A stretch of DNA of 64,000 bases from Dyadobacter chenhuakuii (GCF_023821985.2 NZ_CP098805.1:5757001-5821000); one strand, 5' to 3'; positions 26,401-35,441 are shown, counted from the stretch's first letter. A program made the numbers and translations. The notes: generated by a model from the letters alone, not told the origin.

Positions 26401-26575
26401 GTTGATTTCTGGTTAGTAGATATAATTGACTTAATAAAAAATCTTAAAAACCTGTGCCCGGAACCCTGATTTGAAATTTCACCTGAAATGGGCATTAGTT
26501 TCTACAAGAGCCGGATCAGCGGGCAGTCGGCAACCTAATGTGGTACGGTGTAAACCTTATTACAATCAAAAACGC

Positions 26576-26583
26576 TATTTTTG
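26576..26583 (+). promoter_or_regulatory. -7 element TATTTTTG for leuS
   Basis: TATTTTTG is a perfect TAnnTTTG box 70 bp before the leuS ATG. No clear -33 TTTG is present at the right distance. Confidence 0.4.
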
Positions 26584-26652
26584 CGCTCAGTTTGGAAATT
26601 TGGCAAGGCAGAAAGTCAGCCTCTATCGTAATAAGGAAATACAGAGACAGTT

Positions 26653-29460
26653 ATGAGTGATTACAGTCATCGGGAAATAGAACAAAAGTGGCAGCAATAT
26701 TGGGAGAGCCACGGCACATTTCAGGTTGAAAACCAATCGGAGCTTCCCAAATATTATGTTTTGGATATGTTCCCTTATCCTTCCGGAGCCGGATTGCACG
26801 TGGGGCATCCGCTGGGATACATTGCGTCGGATATTTATTCCCGTTATAAAAGGCTGAAAGGCTTTAATGTGCTGCACCCGATGGGATTCGACAGCTTTGG
26901 CCTTCCGGCCGAGCAATATGCGATCCAAACGGGCCAGCATCCCGCCATAACAACGGAGCAGAACATTACGCGATACATTGAGCAGTTAAAAAATCTGGGT
27001 TTCAGCTACGACTGGAAACGTGAAGTGCGCACTTCCGAACCTGATTATTACAAATGGACGCAATGGATCTTCACCGAGCTTTTCAAAAGCTGGTATAACA
27101 ACGATTCTGGTAAGGCAGAGCCGATCGGGTCATTGATCTCTATTTTTGAAAAAAGTGGAAATAAAGGCGTTAATGCGACTTGCGATGAGGATACGTCCAT
27201 TTTTACAGCCGAAGAATGGAATAGCTGGTCAGAAGAAGATCAGTATAAACTGACATTAAAATACCGGCTTACCTATGTTGCGGATGCGACGGTAAACTGG
27301 TGTGCAGGACTTGGTTCGGTGCTTTCCAATGATGAAGTAAAAGACGGCGTTTCGGAAAGAGGCGGATTTCCTGTGGTTCAGAAACTAATGCGTCAGTGGA
27401 TGATGCGCATTACTGCCTATGCACAACGGCTAATCGACGGTTTGGACACGGTTGACTGGACCGAATCGCTGAAAGAGCAGCAGCGCAACTGGATCGGAAG
27501 GTCGGTAGGAGCACTTGTGAAATTCGGCATCGATGGCCATGAGCAGAATATTGAAGTTTTCACCACCCGCGTTGACACCATTTACGGCGTTACGTTCATG
27601 GTGCTCGCGCCTGAGCACGAGCTTGTTGATATCATTACTACGCCCGGGCAGCGCGGTGACATTGATGCATACATTGCCACGACTAAAAAGAAGTCGGAGC
27701 GTGATAGAATGTCTGACGTGAAGACGGTTTCCGGTGCATTCACAGGCGCTTATGCATTAAATCCTTTTAATGATGAAAAAATCCCTGTTTATATAGCCGA
27801 TTACGTGCTGGCAGGTTACGGAACGGGCGCTGTCATGGCAGTTCCATCCGGCGACCAGCGCGACTGGAATTTTGCACAGCACTTCAATTTGCCGATCATT
27901 CCGATTCTGGATTCGCAAAAAGAAATTGAAACGCAGGCAGATTCAACCAAGGAAGGACATTATATCAATTCGGGCATCATTAATGGCCTTACTTTTCACG
28001 AAGCCAACAAAGTTTTGATCAACTGGCTTGAAGAAAAAGGAGTTGGAAAAGGGAAGATCAATTATCGTCTGCGCGACGCGGTTTTCAGCCGTCAGCGTTA
28101 TTGGGGCGAGCCTGTGCCTGTTTTTTATAAAAATGACAGCACCGGACAGCCGCTTCCATACTTATTAGAAAATGGCGAATTGCCACTGAACCTGCCGGAA
28201 GTTGACAAATATCTGCCAACAGAGAACGGCGAGCCGCCTTTGGGCCGCGCACAGGATTGGGCGCATGGTTCGGGCAGTGGTTACGAACTAAGCACCATGC
28301 CGGGCTGGGCGGGAAGCAGCTGGTATTGGTATCGCTATATGGATCCCAAAAACCAGGAGGAATTCGCTTCCAAAGAAGCCATCGATTACTGGCGCGATGT
28401 GGATCTGTACATTGGCGGCACCGAGCATGCAACCGGACATTTGCTATACAGCCGTTTTTGGAACAAATTCATGAAAGACCGTGGGTTTGTGCCTGAGGAA
28501 GAGCCGTTTAAAAAGCTGATCAATCAGGGAATGATCCAGGGACGCAGCAACTTTGTGTATCGGGTAAAAGGCGATGATTACAGCAGCCCCGTTTTTGTAA
28601 GCGCAGGTTTACGTTCGGAATATGAGGTTTCGGCGCTGCATGTGGATGTCAATATCGTGGAAAATGATGTTTTGGATGTTGAAAAATTCAAAGCAACACG
28701 CAAAGATATTGTGGGTGAAAATCCAACATTCATCCTGGAAGATGGCAAATATGTGTGTGGCGTGGAAGTGGAGAAAATGTCCAAATCCAAGTTTAATGTC
28801 GTGAATCCCGATGACATTGTGGAGCGTTATGGCGCGGACACATTGCGTTTGTATGAAATGTTTTTAGGCCCATTGGAGCAGGCTAAGCCGTGGAATACCA
28901 ATGGAATAGACGGGACTTATCGCTTTATCCGCAAGCTTTGGCGATTGTTCTATAATGATGCAGGACAGTGGATGGTAAAGGACATTCCGGCCAAACCGGA
29001 AGAGCTGAAAATCCTGCATAAGACGATCAAGAAAATCGAAGAGGATATTGAAAACTTCTCGTTCAACACTGCCGTGAGTGCTTTTATGGTTTGTGTCAAT
29101 GAATTGGGAGCGATTAAATGTCAGAGCAAAGCAGTTTTGCAGGAGCTTGTCGTTTTACTTTCTCCTTATGCGCCGCACATTAGTGAAGAATTGTGGGATC
29201 TGCTTGGCAATGAGAAGGGAATGGTTTCAAAAGCAGCATTTCCGAAATGGGAATTGCAGCACGTTACCGACTCTGTGTTCGAGTATCCGATCCAGATCAA
29301 TGGTAAAGTGAGGGCTTCACTTACATTCGCATTGGACACGCCCGTCTCCGATATTGAGCGGGAGGTTTTGGCAGACGAAACGGTTCAGCGCTGGATGGAA
29401 GGCAAGGCTCCGAAGAAAGTGATCGTGGTTCCAAAGCGGATTGTGAATGTTGTGATTTAA
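26653..29460 (+). CDS. leuS: Leucyl-tRNA synthetase
   Basis: A 935-residue class I synthetase that charges tRNA-Leu with leucine. PYPSGAGLHVGHPLGY with the HIGH-like HVGH is at 49-52, the CP1 editing domain is in the middle (GQRGDIDAYI to AVPSGDQRDWNFA), and KMSKS is at 708-712. The C-terminal anticodon and tail region ends in KVIVVPKRIVNVVI. The first zinc-finger-like region holds few cysteines. Its length is typical for Bacteroidota LeuS. It is monocistronic and ends at a strong terminator. Confidence 0.97.
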   Translation: MSDYSHREIEQKWQQYWESHGTFQVENQSELPKYYVLDMFPYPSGAGLHVGHPLGYIASDIYSRYKRLKGFNVLHPMGFDSFGLPAEQYAIQTGQHPAITTEQNITRYIEQLKNLGFSYDWKREVRTSEPDYYKWTQWIFTELFKSWYNNDSGKAEPIGSLISIFEKSGNKGVNATCDEDTSIFTAEEWNSWSEEDQYKLTLKYRLTYVADATVNWCAGLGSVLSNDEVKDGVSERGGFPVVQKLMRQWMMRITAYAQRLIDGLDTVDWTESLKEQQRNWIGRSVGALVKFGIDGHEQNIEVFTTRVDTIYGVTFMVLAPEHELVDIITTPGQRGDIDAYIATTKKKSERDRMSDVKTVSGAFTGAYALNPFNDEKIPVYIADYVLAGYGTGAVMAVPSGDQRDWNFAQHFNLPIIPILDSQKEIETQADSTKEGHYINSGIINGLTFHEANKVLINWLEEKGVGKGKINYRLRDAVFSRQRYWGEPVPVFYKNDSTGQPLPYLLENGELPLNLPEVDKYLPTENGEPPLGRAQDWAHGSGSGYELSTMPGWAGSSWYWYRYMDPKNQEEFASKEAIDYWRDVDLYIGGTEHATGHLLYSRFWNKFMKDRGFVPEEEPFKKLINQGMIQGRSNFVYRVKGDDYSSPVFVSAGLRSEYEVSALHVDVNIVENDVLDVEKFKATRKDIVGENPTFILEDGKYVCGVEVEKMSKSKFNVVNPDDIVERYGADTLRLYEMFLGPLEQAKPWNTNGIDGTYRFIRKLWRLFYNDAGQWMVKDIPAKPEELKILHKTIKKIEEDIENFSFNTAVSAFMVCVNELGAIKCQSKAVLQELVVLLSPYAPHISEELWDLLGNEKGMVSKAAFPKWELQHVTDSVFEYPIQINGKVRASLTFALDTPVSDIEREVLADETVQRWMEGKAPKKVIVVPKRIVNVVI

Positions 29461-29480
29461 TATTCAGATTTATAAATGCG

Positions 29481-29517
29481 AAAGGGCCGCTGTTGTGAAA
29501 CAGCGACCCTTTCTTTT
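29481..29517 (+). terminator. Terminator after leuS
   Basis: AAAGGGCCGCTGTT (29481-29494) pairs with AACAGCGACCCTTT (29499-29512) with one mismatch and a GTGA loop, and TTTCTTTTATTTTTC follows. The gene at 29546 ends 33 bp away on the other strand, so the hairpin may work both ways. Confidence 0.88.
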
Positions 29518-29545
29518 ATTTTTCTGGCTAAATTTTTCTTTGTGC

Positions 29546-29926
29546 TTAACGAAGGCTGATCGAGCGTTGAATGTGTGGCTCGCTCACTGAAATGGTTTTG
29601 GTTACCTTTTCGCCGTCGCTGAAAATTTCAATGTTGTAGTCTCCGGCAGGCAGGTCGTTTAAATCATATACTTTTCTGATTTTGTCAATTTTTTTACCCA
29701 ATTGCTCGCGGTAGATGGTTTTTCCTTTTTTGTCCGTCACCAGAATGATTGCGTTTGCGTCATTGTATTTATCAACGCTTACGAACAGCTTGTGATTTTT
29801 GGCAACAAATATGCCTGTTCCAAATCCGGTAACTTTTTTGGTCTCCTTATCCTCTGCAAAAGAACTGAAAGCGAAGGAAGCGGTGAAAGCAATGGCTAAT
29901 ACGAAGGTTCTGATTGAAGTTTTCAT
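29546..29926 (-). CDS. Small secreted protein, Ig-like/DUF3244-like
   Basis: A 126-residue protein with signal peptide (MKTSIRTFVLAIAFTASFAFSSFA). The remaining ~100 residues alternate beta strands: KLFVSVDKYNDANAIILVTDKKGKTIYREQL and DLNDLPAGDYNIEIFSDGEKVTKTISV. This pattern, with 'L.aG.Y.i.i.......k.i.v', is typical of secreted beta-sandwich proteins in Bacteroidota (DUF3244 or T9SS tail-like). It is too short to carry another domain and has no lipobox. No function can be assigned. Confidence 0.75.
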   Translation of the reverse strand: MKTSIRTFVLAIAFTASFAFSSFAEDKETKKVTGFGTGIFVAKNHKLFVSVDKYNDANAIILVTDKKGKTIYREQLGKKIDKIRKVYDLNDLPAGDYNIEIFSDGEKVTKTISVSEPHIQRSISLR

Positions 29927-30070
29927 GGCTAATAGAATTTAAAGTTTGGCTCTTGTTGTCCCGTTTGAACATGACAAACATACGGCGATGACAGGTACTA
30001 TGCATAGCATAGTACATGAGTGGTTGAATAGGAAAGTGAGCGGTAGGATAGGTCAAACAACGATCTTTTG

Positions 30071-30087
30071 TACTTTTGCGGCTTATG
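30071..30087 (+). promoter_or_regulatory. Promoter box abutting the GH25 start codon
   Basis: TACTTTTG (30071-30078) is a perfect TAnnTTTG box and the ATG begins at 30085, only 7 bp after it. Starts of transcription fall about 5-8 bp after this box in Bacteroidota, so the mRNA would be leaderless or nearly so. No -33 TTG sits at the usual distance. Confidence 0.45.
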
Positions 30088-30894
30088 GCGAAAAGGAAAG
30101 TTAAGGCTTCGGCGGCCAAAGTGAATTATTTGAAACCGTTGCCTGCTAAGGGCTGGGCGATTATTGCCGGGGTGATTATTCTGATTGGCGCGCTCATCTG
30201 GTGGAAAGATAAGAAGGATGTTAATCAATGGGAGTTCGTCGCCAAGTTTGGGATCAAGCTGCCGCTCCGCTACGCCATTCATGGCATCGATGTGTCACAC
30301 CACAATGCAAAGATCAATTGGGATAAGCTGAAAAAAACGCGTTCTGAAAATGTAGGGATTGATTTCGTATACATCAAGGCCACGGAAGGCGCCACGCATC
30401 TAGACCGGCAATTCAAGCGCAACTGGGCCGAAGCAAAACGCGTAGGGATGCGCCGGGGCGCTTATCATTTCTATAATCCAAGGGTAATGTCAGACCGGCA
30501 GGTCCAGAACTTCATCGGGCAGGTGCGGATGGAGCCGGGCGATCTCCCGCCTGTCCTGGACCTGGAAACACACGCCCGAAAGCCGGACGATATCATCATT
30601 AAAGGTGTAAAAAACTGGCTGCAACAAATTGAAGCGCATTATGGCGTAAAGCCTATCATTTACGTCAATGAATATTTTTACAAAAAATACATTGCCGGAA
30701 ACTTCGATGATTATCCGCTCTGGCTGGCCGGTTATTCCCGCACGCACCTGGACGACCTCGCCGCAGACGCGCACGTGCTCTTCTGGCAGCACAGCGAAAA
30801 AGGCTGGGCCGATGGGATCCGAGGTTTTGTGGATTATAATGTGTTCCTGCACGAGCCTGAGGAGTGGGCGGATCTGGCGAATGCTTCGCCGTGA
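30085..30894 (+). CDS. Glycoside hydrolase family 25 lysozyme, membrane-anchored
   Basis: A 269-residue protein whose family cleaves the beta-1,4 bond between MurNAc and GlcNAc in peptidoglycan. I start it at ATG 30085 (MAKRKVKASAAKVNYLKPLP); the in-frame TTG at 30076 lies inside the promoter box. A membrane segment covers about residues 23-40. The GH25 barrel begins GIDVSHHNAKINWDKL (D69), continues YIKATEGATHLDRQF and GAYHFYNP, and the catalytic DxE is D159-x-E161 in VLDLETH. It probably sits in the inner membrane facing the periplasm. Confidence 0.92.
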   Translation: MAKRKVKASAAKVNYLKPLPAKGWAIIAGVIILIGALIWWKDKKDVNQWEFVAKFGIKLPLRYAIHGIDVSHHNAKINWDKLKKTRSENVGIDFVYIKATEGATHLDRQFKRNWAEAKRVGMRRGAYHFYNPRVMSDRQVQNFIGQVRMEPGDLPPVLDLETHARKPDDIIIKGVKNWLQQIEAHYGVKPIIYVNEYFYKKYIAGNFDDYPLWLAGYSRTHLDDLAADAHVLFWQHSEKGWADGIRGFVDYNVFLHEPEEWADLANASP

Positions 30895-30901
30895 CTTCTT
30901 T

Positions 30902-31047
30902 CCCAGATTGAAATCTGGGGATAGGGATGAGTCGCCGCTGACGCGGCTGGGCGACTCCGTGATGAGCCGCGTCAGCGGCGGCCGGGTTTGTAACCTTGGA
31001 CTTTAGTCCGAGGAGAGGAGCGCCCCTTCGGCTCCGCTCAGGGTGAC
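30902..31047. repeat. Cluster of intergenic palindromes including a REP-like 24-mer
   Basis: Four elements fill the gap between the convergent GH25 and agmatine deiminase genes. CCCAGATT/AATCTGGG is at 30902-30919. A perfect 16-bp inverted repeat CGCCGCTGACGCGGCT is at 30933-30948, with its complement at 30965-30980. CCTTGGACT/AGTCCGAGG is at 30994-31013. The REP-like 24-mer CCCTTCGGCTC...GGGTGAC is at 31024-31047, and its complement is identical base for base to 50191-50214. Confidence 0.85.
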
Positions 31048-31053
31048 AAGTTG

Positions 31054-32115
31054 CTAGTTTAACAGCGGCTCCTGCTGGCTTAGACAGTGGAAGCTTCCTT
31101 GTCCCCAGATGATCTCAGTGGCTTCAAGCGGGATGATCTTTCGCTCGGGAAATGCTTTTTCCAGAATATCTATGGCAATCTGATCGTTGGGATTGTTGAA
31201 AACCGGGGTGATAACGCCGGCATTGCAGATCAGGAAGTTGGCATAGGAACCAGGCGTCCGGAAACCGTCGATGATGACGGCTTTGGGCATTGGGATTTCG
31301 ATGATATTCAGTTGCTTACCATTCAACAAGCGCATGTTTTTCAGCATTTGCAGATTGGTTTGCAGTATTTCGAAGTTCTCATCATTGGGATCATGCTCAA
31401 CGCAGGCAATGACGGTGTCTTCATTGATGAAACGCGTGGTGTCGTCAATGTGCCCGTCGGTGTCGTCGCCTACAATGCCGCCTTCGACCCACAGAATCTG
31501 ATGGACGCCGTAATATTGGCACAACGTTTCCTCGATCTGGCTTTGATTCAAGTGCGGATTTCTATTCAGGTTTAGTAAGCACGATTTACTCGTCAGCAAA
31601 CTTCCTGCCCCGTTAAATTCCACGGCGCCGCCTTCCATAACGATGCCGGGATTGAAAACAGGCAGATTTAAATATTCAGCGACAGCTTTCGGCGTGCGGT
31701 TATCATCATCATAGGGCGGATATTTGCCTCCCCATGCATTATGTCCCCAGTCCACGATCGCCTTCTGTTTTGTTTGCTCATTGATGACGAATGATGGCCC
31801 GTGATCCCGGCACCATGCATCATTGGTGGGTTTTATTACAAATTCAATTTTAGAAAGGTCAACATCGGTCCGGTCCAACTCTTTGTAAATGAAAGCTTTC
31901 AGGTTTTCGTCATTGGCAATGATCCCCACCTTTTCACCCTGGCTGATGGCCTTGATAAACGCCAGATATTGCGGACGCATCTTAGCAAGCCTTTCACCCT
32001 GCCAGGAAGCTTCATTATGCGGAAATGTAAGCCAGGTGGCGCGGTGTGGAAACCATTCGGCTGGAAATGTAAAACCAAGTTCCCCTGGCGTCGATGAAGT
32101 GTTTATATCAGGCAC
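31054..32115 (-). CDS. aguA: Agmatine deiminase
   Basis: Agmatine deiminase converts agmatine to N-carbamoylputrescine and ammonia. The 353 residues match the family: PAEWFPHRATWLTFPHNEASW, TNDAWCRDHGPSFV, VEGGIVGDDTDGHIDD, and the catalytic cysteine C344 in SFHCLSQQEP. The start is GTG at 32115, since no in-frame ATG occurs before residue 46. The next enzyme of the pathway, N-carbamoylputrescine amidase, is encoded 9.3 kb away at 41415. Together they give putrescine from agmatine. Confidence 0.93.
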   Translation of the reverse strand: MPDINTSSTPGELGFTFPAEWFPHRATWLTFPHNEASWQGERLAKMRPQYLAFIKAISQGEKVGIIANDENLKAFIYKELDRTDVDLSKIEFVIKPTNDAWCRDHGPSFVINEQTKQKAIVDWGHNAWGGKYPPYDDDNRTPKAVAEYLNLPVFNPGIVMEGGAVEFNGAGSLLTSKSCLLNLNRNPHLNQSQIEETLCQYYGVHQILWVEGGIVGDDTDGHIDDTTRFINEDTVIACVEHDPNDENFEILQTNLQMLKNMRLLNGKQLNIIEIPMPKAVIIDGFRTPGSYANFLICNAGVITPVFNNPNDQIAIDILEKAFPERKIIPLEATEIIWGQGSFHCLSQQEPLLN

Positions 32116-32190
32116 AATAATATGAAGTCATTTTAGAGTGCAAAGGTCGGAAAGGTTTTGGTGACTGGCAATTGCAAAGCGATAATGTAT

Positions 32191-32225
32191 AACAAAAAGC
32201 GGGACGCAGTTGCCTGCATCCCGCT
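32191..32225 (-). terminator. Terminator of the Hint-like gene
   Basis: On the minus strand AGCGGGATGCAG pairs with CTGCGTCCCGCT (11 of 12 pairs, loop GCAA) and is followed by TTTTTGTT. It starts 22 bp after the stop at 32248. Confidence 0.85.
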
Positions 32226-32247
32226 CAGATCATTGAGTAAATAAACG

Positions 32248-32835
32248 TTACTGTGCAACCATTACATTGTCTACCAGGTACGTGCCGTCTTCTGTTTCCA
32301 GGTTATACGCCTTTGAGACAATGCGCGCATTTTGCTTTACAGCACCCACTTTCCAGGATGATACAATGCCTGTGGAAGGCTCGTAATGGTAAAGGATGTC
32401 ATTCTTGCTAAGTTGTTTTAACCGCTTCTTTCCTTTGCTGGTCTGAACGCGGTGGTTAGGCGTTGCTTCCAGCAGCAGGGCGGGGATCATTTTAGGATCA
32501 TAGTTGGCAATTCCTTCGGCAGGGCGCAGGTAAATGGCCGTTAACGAAAAGTCAGGTTTGTTATACACATCAATCTGCCGCACCTGCGTAGCCATGCTTT
32601 TGCCTCCCTTGCAGGTTTTAACATGCTCACCCACCTTTACATCTGCAATCGATTTCACACTTCCGTCCGCCATTGTAACCGGCGCATTGTCCGAAAAGTA
32701 TTTATGTCTTTTGCTCTTTTTGGATACTTTAATCGTCACTTCTGACTTTACATTGTCAGCGGTTGTCATATTGGTTTGGGCAACCAGGTTCAATGATAAG
32801 ATGGCAAGGACAGACGTAATGACGAACTTATGCAT
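32248..32835 (-). CDS. Secreted protein with a degenerate Hint (hedgehog/intein-like) domain
   Basis: A 195-residue protein starting at ATG 32835 (MHKFVITSVLAILSLNLVAQ, signal peptide); a TTG five codons upstream is less likely. After a charged linker the sequence NAPVTMADGSVKSIADVKVGEHVKT (from residue 50) follows the intein/Hint block A pattern 'C..G..V.MADGS.K.IedikvGD.V'. EATPNHRVQTSKG (from 124) is block B with its TxxH. The last residues YNLETEDGTYLVDNVMVAQ follow the block F pattern that normally ends in V-H-N. The nucleophilic Cys/Ser at the start and the C-terminal His-Asn are absent, so self-splicing or cleavage is not expected. Function unknown; the gene is monocistronic. Confidence 0.72.
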   Translation of the reverse strand: MHKFVITSVLAILSLNLVAQTNMTTADNVKSEVTIKVSKKSKRHKYFSDNAPVTMADGSVKSIADVKVGEHVKTCKGGKSMATQVRQIDVYNKPDFSLTAIYLRPAEGIANYDPKMIPALLLEATPNHRVQTSKGKKRLKQLSKNDILYHYEPSTGIVSSWKVGAVKQNARIVSKAYNLETEDGTYLVDNVMVAQ

Positions 32836-32857
32836 AAATGTAAGTTTCAATTGAAAA

Positions 32858-33952
32858 TCAGGCTTTGGAAACTTTGACGAAAACTTTACTTAAAGCATTA
32901 GGCAGTGCGCCCAGAACAATAAAGATCATACCGGAGGTAAGCAGCGTAGAGGTATGTGCAAAGAAAGAGCCGGACGAAAGAATAGCGAGGATCAGAATGG
33001 TGGAGAATGGCAGGGAGAATGCCAGAAGCAATACAGCCAGTTCCAGGTCAAATGTTCTTTTTTCTTTCGGCAAACCTTTCGCATCTTCCCTCAGATTAAA
33101 CGCTGAAATATGCGCCAGCGGCCAGAAACTGGCTGCACTTAACGGAATCACAATAGCAAGCAGAATCAGGGAAAGGTCCGTAATGTGCAATACGTAGATC
33201 ATTCCCGCGCTGATGATCATGGTAATGCCTGCACGGAAGAACAAAATGCTTGCTACAATGCGTTTTTTGCCCTCTTTAAGCTGTACAGCCAGACCAATGA
33301 ACAGAAGCACAAGAGGCGTCATCATAGCACTGGTTTTGTCGAAAATTTCGGTAACCACAAACGGCAGGCTGCTGTAATTTATGCCCACGCTCAAAAGTAT
33401 GATCGCGAGGAAAATCAGAATGTTAATAGGCTCCTGAAACATACTCACAAACAGGCTTTTCAGCTTTCCACCCATTTTTGTCTCCTTGTCATCACTGTTT
33501 TTCAAAAACATGTTCATCGCGAGAATGTACAGGGATATCAGCACGAAAAATTTATTTCCAACATCCGCTAATGCAGCGATAGCAAGACTTTTTTCGCCCA
33601 GAAACTCCGCAATAAACGGAAAGCACGACAGGCCGGGAGCGAGTGAAGGGATGAGCATCATTAATGTCCTGCCTGTCGGGCTGTTTTTTTCAATACCAAA
33701 CAATGAGAATGCGAGGGGTGCCGAGAAAAACATTAAGAAATTGAAAACCAGCGTCACCACCGGAATGATGATCATGGAGGAATCAATATCAATCTTCATT
33801 AAAGAAATAAAGATCGTCGACGGCAATGCAACGGACAAAATGATCTCCTTAATCCCATTTGTCTGGTCTTTGTTTTTGAATTTGGACTTCAAAAGAAGCC
33901 CCAAACCAATTAATAATAAGAGTGTTATAGTTTTTTGCAATGCATCACTCAT
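32858..33952 (-). CDS. AEC-family (auxin efflux carrier-like) permease
   Basis: A 364-residue membrane protein starting at ATG 33952 (MSDALQKTITLLLLIGLGLLLKSKFKNKDQTNGIKEIILSVALPS). An in-frame GTG at 33982 overlaps a repeat and is rejected. About ten hydrophobic segments occur, with the AEC-like 'I...LPstIFisL' after the first helix and a repeat of the same topology in the second half. AEC carriers move organic acids such as malate, or auxin in plants. It is a distant member and its substrate cannot be inferred. Confidence 0.75.
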   Translation of the reverse strand: MSDALQKTITLLLLIGLGLLLKSKFKNKDQTNGIKEIILSVALPSTIFISLMKIDIDSSMIIIPVVTLVFNFLMFFSAPLAFSLFGIEKNSPTGRTLMMLIPSLAPGLSCFPFIAEFLGEKSLAIAALADVGNKFFVLISLYILAMNMFLKNSDDKETKMGGKLKSLFVSMFQEPINILIFLAIILLSVGINYSSLPFVVTEIFDKTSAMMTPLVLLFIGLAVQLKEGKKRIVASILFFRAGITMIISAGMIYVLHITDLSLILLAIVIPLSAASFWPLAHISAFNLREDAKGLPKEKRTFDLELAVLLLAFSLPFSTILILAILSSGSFFAHTSTLLTSGMIFIVLGALPNALSKVFVKVSKA

Positions 33953-33979
33953 GATCAAAATAATTTGAATGGTCAATGG

Positions 33980-34141
33980 CACTTCGGCTACGCTCAGTGT
34001 GACAGCACTTCGGCCGCCCGGCGGCCCTGCTACGCTCAGCGAGACAAGCTTTGTTAGCCTTAATTTAAATGGTCAATGGAACTTCGGCCGCCCGGTCCGC
34101 TCAGTGTGACAAGCACTGTCACACTGAGCGTAGTCGAAGTG
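33980..34141. repeat. REP-like elements, three or four copies in both orientations
   Basis: The 190-bp gap between the AEC permease and the aminotransferase contains CACTTCGGCTACGC...GTGTGAC at 33980-34003, a related unit at 34006-34036, ACTTCGGCCGCCCGG...GTGTGAC at 34081-34110 and the inverted GTCACACTGAGCG...GAAGTG at 34118-34141. The phrase ATGGTCAATGG precedes two of the copies. The last two units form a hairpin just after the aminotransferase stop and may end that operon. Confidence 0.82.
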
Positions 34142-34144
34142 ATG

Positions 34145-35335
34145 TTAGCTCAGCTGGTTCAGCGCGCCGACGAAGGATTTCATTTCGTCCATCGTTCCGA
34201 TGCTGACGCGGCACCAGGGCTTGTTTTGAATGTCGAATGACCTTACGGCAACTCCTTTTTCGCTCATCTTGGTGAGGAGTTCCTTACCGGTGATGCTGAT
34301 CGGGAATAACACGAAGTTGGTGTAAGAAGGAATGTATTTGTATCCCAGTTTATCCAGGTTTTCGTATAGATACAGTTTCGCTTCGTGGTTCAGTTTGCGG
34401 GTGTTGTCCTGGAATGCGCTGTCGTCCATGCTTGCCGACGCTGCGAAAATGGACGTGTAAGAAATGCCCATTCCACCACGCGTGATCTTATTGATCGTTG
34501 CCAGGTAAGTAGGCAGTGCCACCATGTAACCTACGCGGATTCCGGCCATTCCCATGATCTTGGAGAACGTGCGGGCTACGATTACATTTTTCTTTTGTGA
34601 TAGTAGCGAAACCATGCTTTTCGTATCCGCGCCAACAGCAAGCTCAATGTAAGCCTCATCTACAAATACAGGCACTTTTTCCGAAACGCGTGAGCAGAAA
34701 TCCACCAGATCCTGACCTTTTGTGATGGCGCCGGTTGGGTTGTTTGGGTTGCAAACGTAAACCAGTTTTGTTTCGCTGTCGATCGCCGCTTCCATGGCTT
34801 TCAGGTCGTGCGACCAGTCGGCTGTGCAGGGAACGGGTTTCCAGGTTGCGCCAACGGATTTGGCCACCTGAACAAGCGACATATAGCAAGGATCGGCAGA
34901 AACAATGTTTCCTTTTCCGTTCATAAAGGTTACCAGAGCCACTTTTTCCAAAAGATCCGATGATCCCGGTCCCATCATAATGTGGTCCGCCGGAACGCCT
35001 TCTTTTTTGGCAATTTTATCAATCAGATCATACATTTCTTTCCATGCGTAACGGTTTCCGTTCTTCACAGAATCAGCAACGGCTTTTTGCGCCGACATAG
35101 GAGGCCCGTATGGGTTCTCATTGGAGTTTAGTTTCGCAATGATCTTCGGTGCTTTGAAGTCGTTTGGCAAGAAATGTTCTCTTACCATTGGGCTGCGGAA
35201 AATGCGGTTCTCAGGGTCCAGACTAAGCGGCGTGTTGGAGAATGCACCCATGCTCAGATGCGGTGCCAAAGTCATTCCTCCGATTGCCATTAAACCGGAT
35301 TTTAACAGATTTCGACGGTCCATTTTTTGAGTCAT
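34145..35335 (-). CDS. Tat-exported PLP aminotransferase (HisC-like class I/II)
   Basis: This 396-residue protein has a twin-arginine signal (MDRRNLLKSGLMAIGGMTLA) and then a complete fold-type I aminotransferase: SNENPYGPP, NPNNPTG (196-202), DEAYIE (D226, Y229) and the PLP lysine K259 in TFSKIMGMAGIRVGY. It resembles histidinol-phosphate aminotransferase, but the export signal argues against a role in histidine synthesis. Tat export fits, because cofactors are loaded in the cytoplasm before transport. It is the last gene of the SusC-SusD-lipoprotein row, 106 bp after the lipoprotein gene, so it may act on the nitrogenous compound taken up there. Confidence 0.88.
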   Translation of the reverse strand: MTQKMDRRNLLKSGLMAIGGMTLAPHLSMGAFSNTPLSLDPENRIFRSPMVREHFLPNDFKAPKIIAKLNSNENPYGPPMSAQKAVADSVKNGNRYAWKEMYDLIDKIAKKEGVPADHIMMGPGSSDLLEKVALVTFMNGKGNIVSADPCYMSLVQVAKSVGATWKPVPCTADWSHDLKAMEAAIDSETKLVYVCNPNNPTGAITKGQDLVDFCSRVSEKVPVFVDEAYIELAVGADTKSMVSLLSQKKNVIVARTFSKIMGMAGIRVGYMVALPTYLATINKITRGGMGISYTSIFAASASMDDSAFQDNTRKLNHEAKLYLYENLDKLGYKYIPSYTNFVLFPISITGKELLTKMSEKGVAVRSFDIQNKPWCRVSIGTMDEMKSFVGALNQLS

Positions 35336-35441
35336 TGTTGTATTGGTTAGAAAAGATGTGACGATAAATATTTGTGGTAAATTCCTTGATACAATATACA
35401 GAATAATTAAAAAATTACCTGTACACTATGCTTATTTTGAG

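Noticed and set aside
30001..30070. Phase-variable promoter from the imperfect palindrome ATGCATAGCATAGTACATG
   Set aside because: The repeat is short and imperfect and no recombinase is nearby.
34145..35335. hisC of histidine synthesis
   Set aside because: A clear twin-arginine signal and linkage to SusCD, with no other his gene nearby, argue for an exported enzyme.
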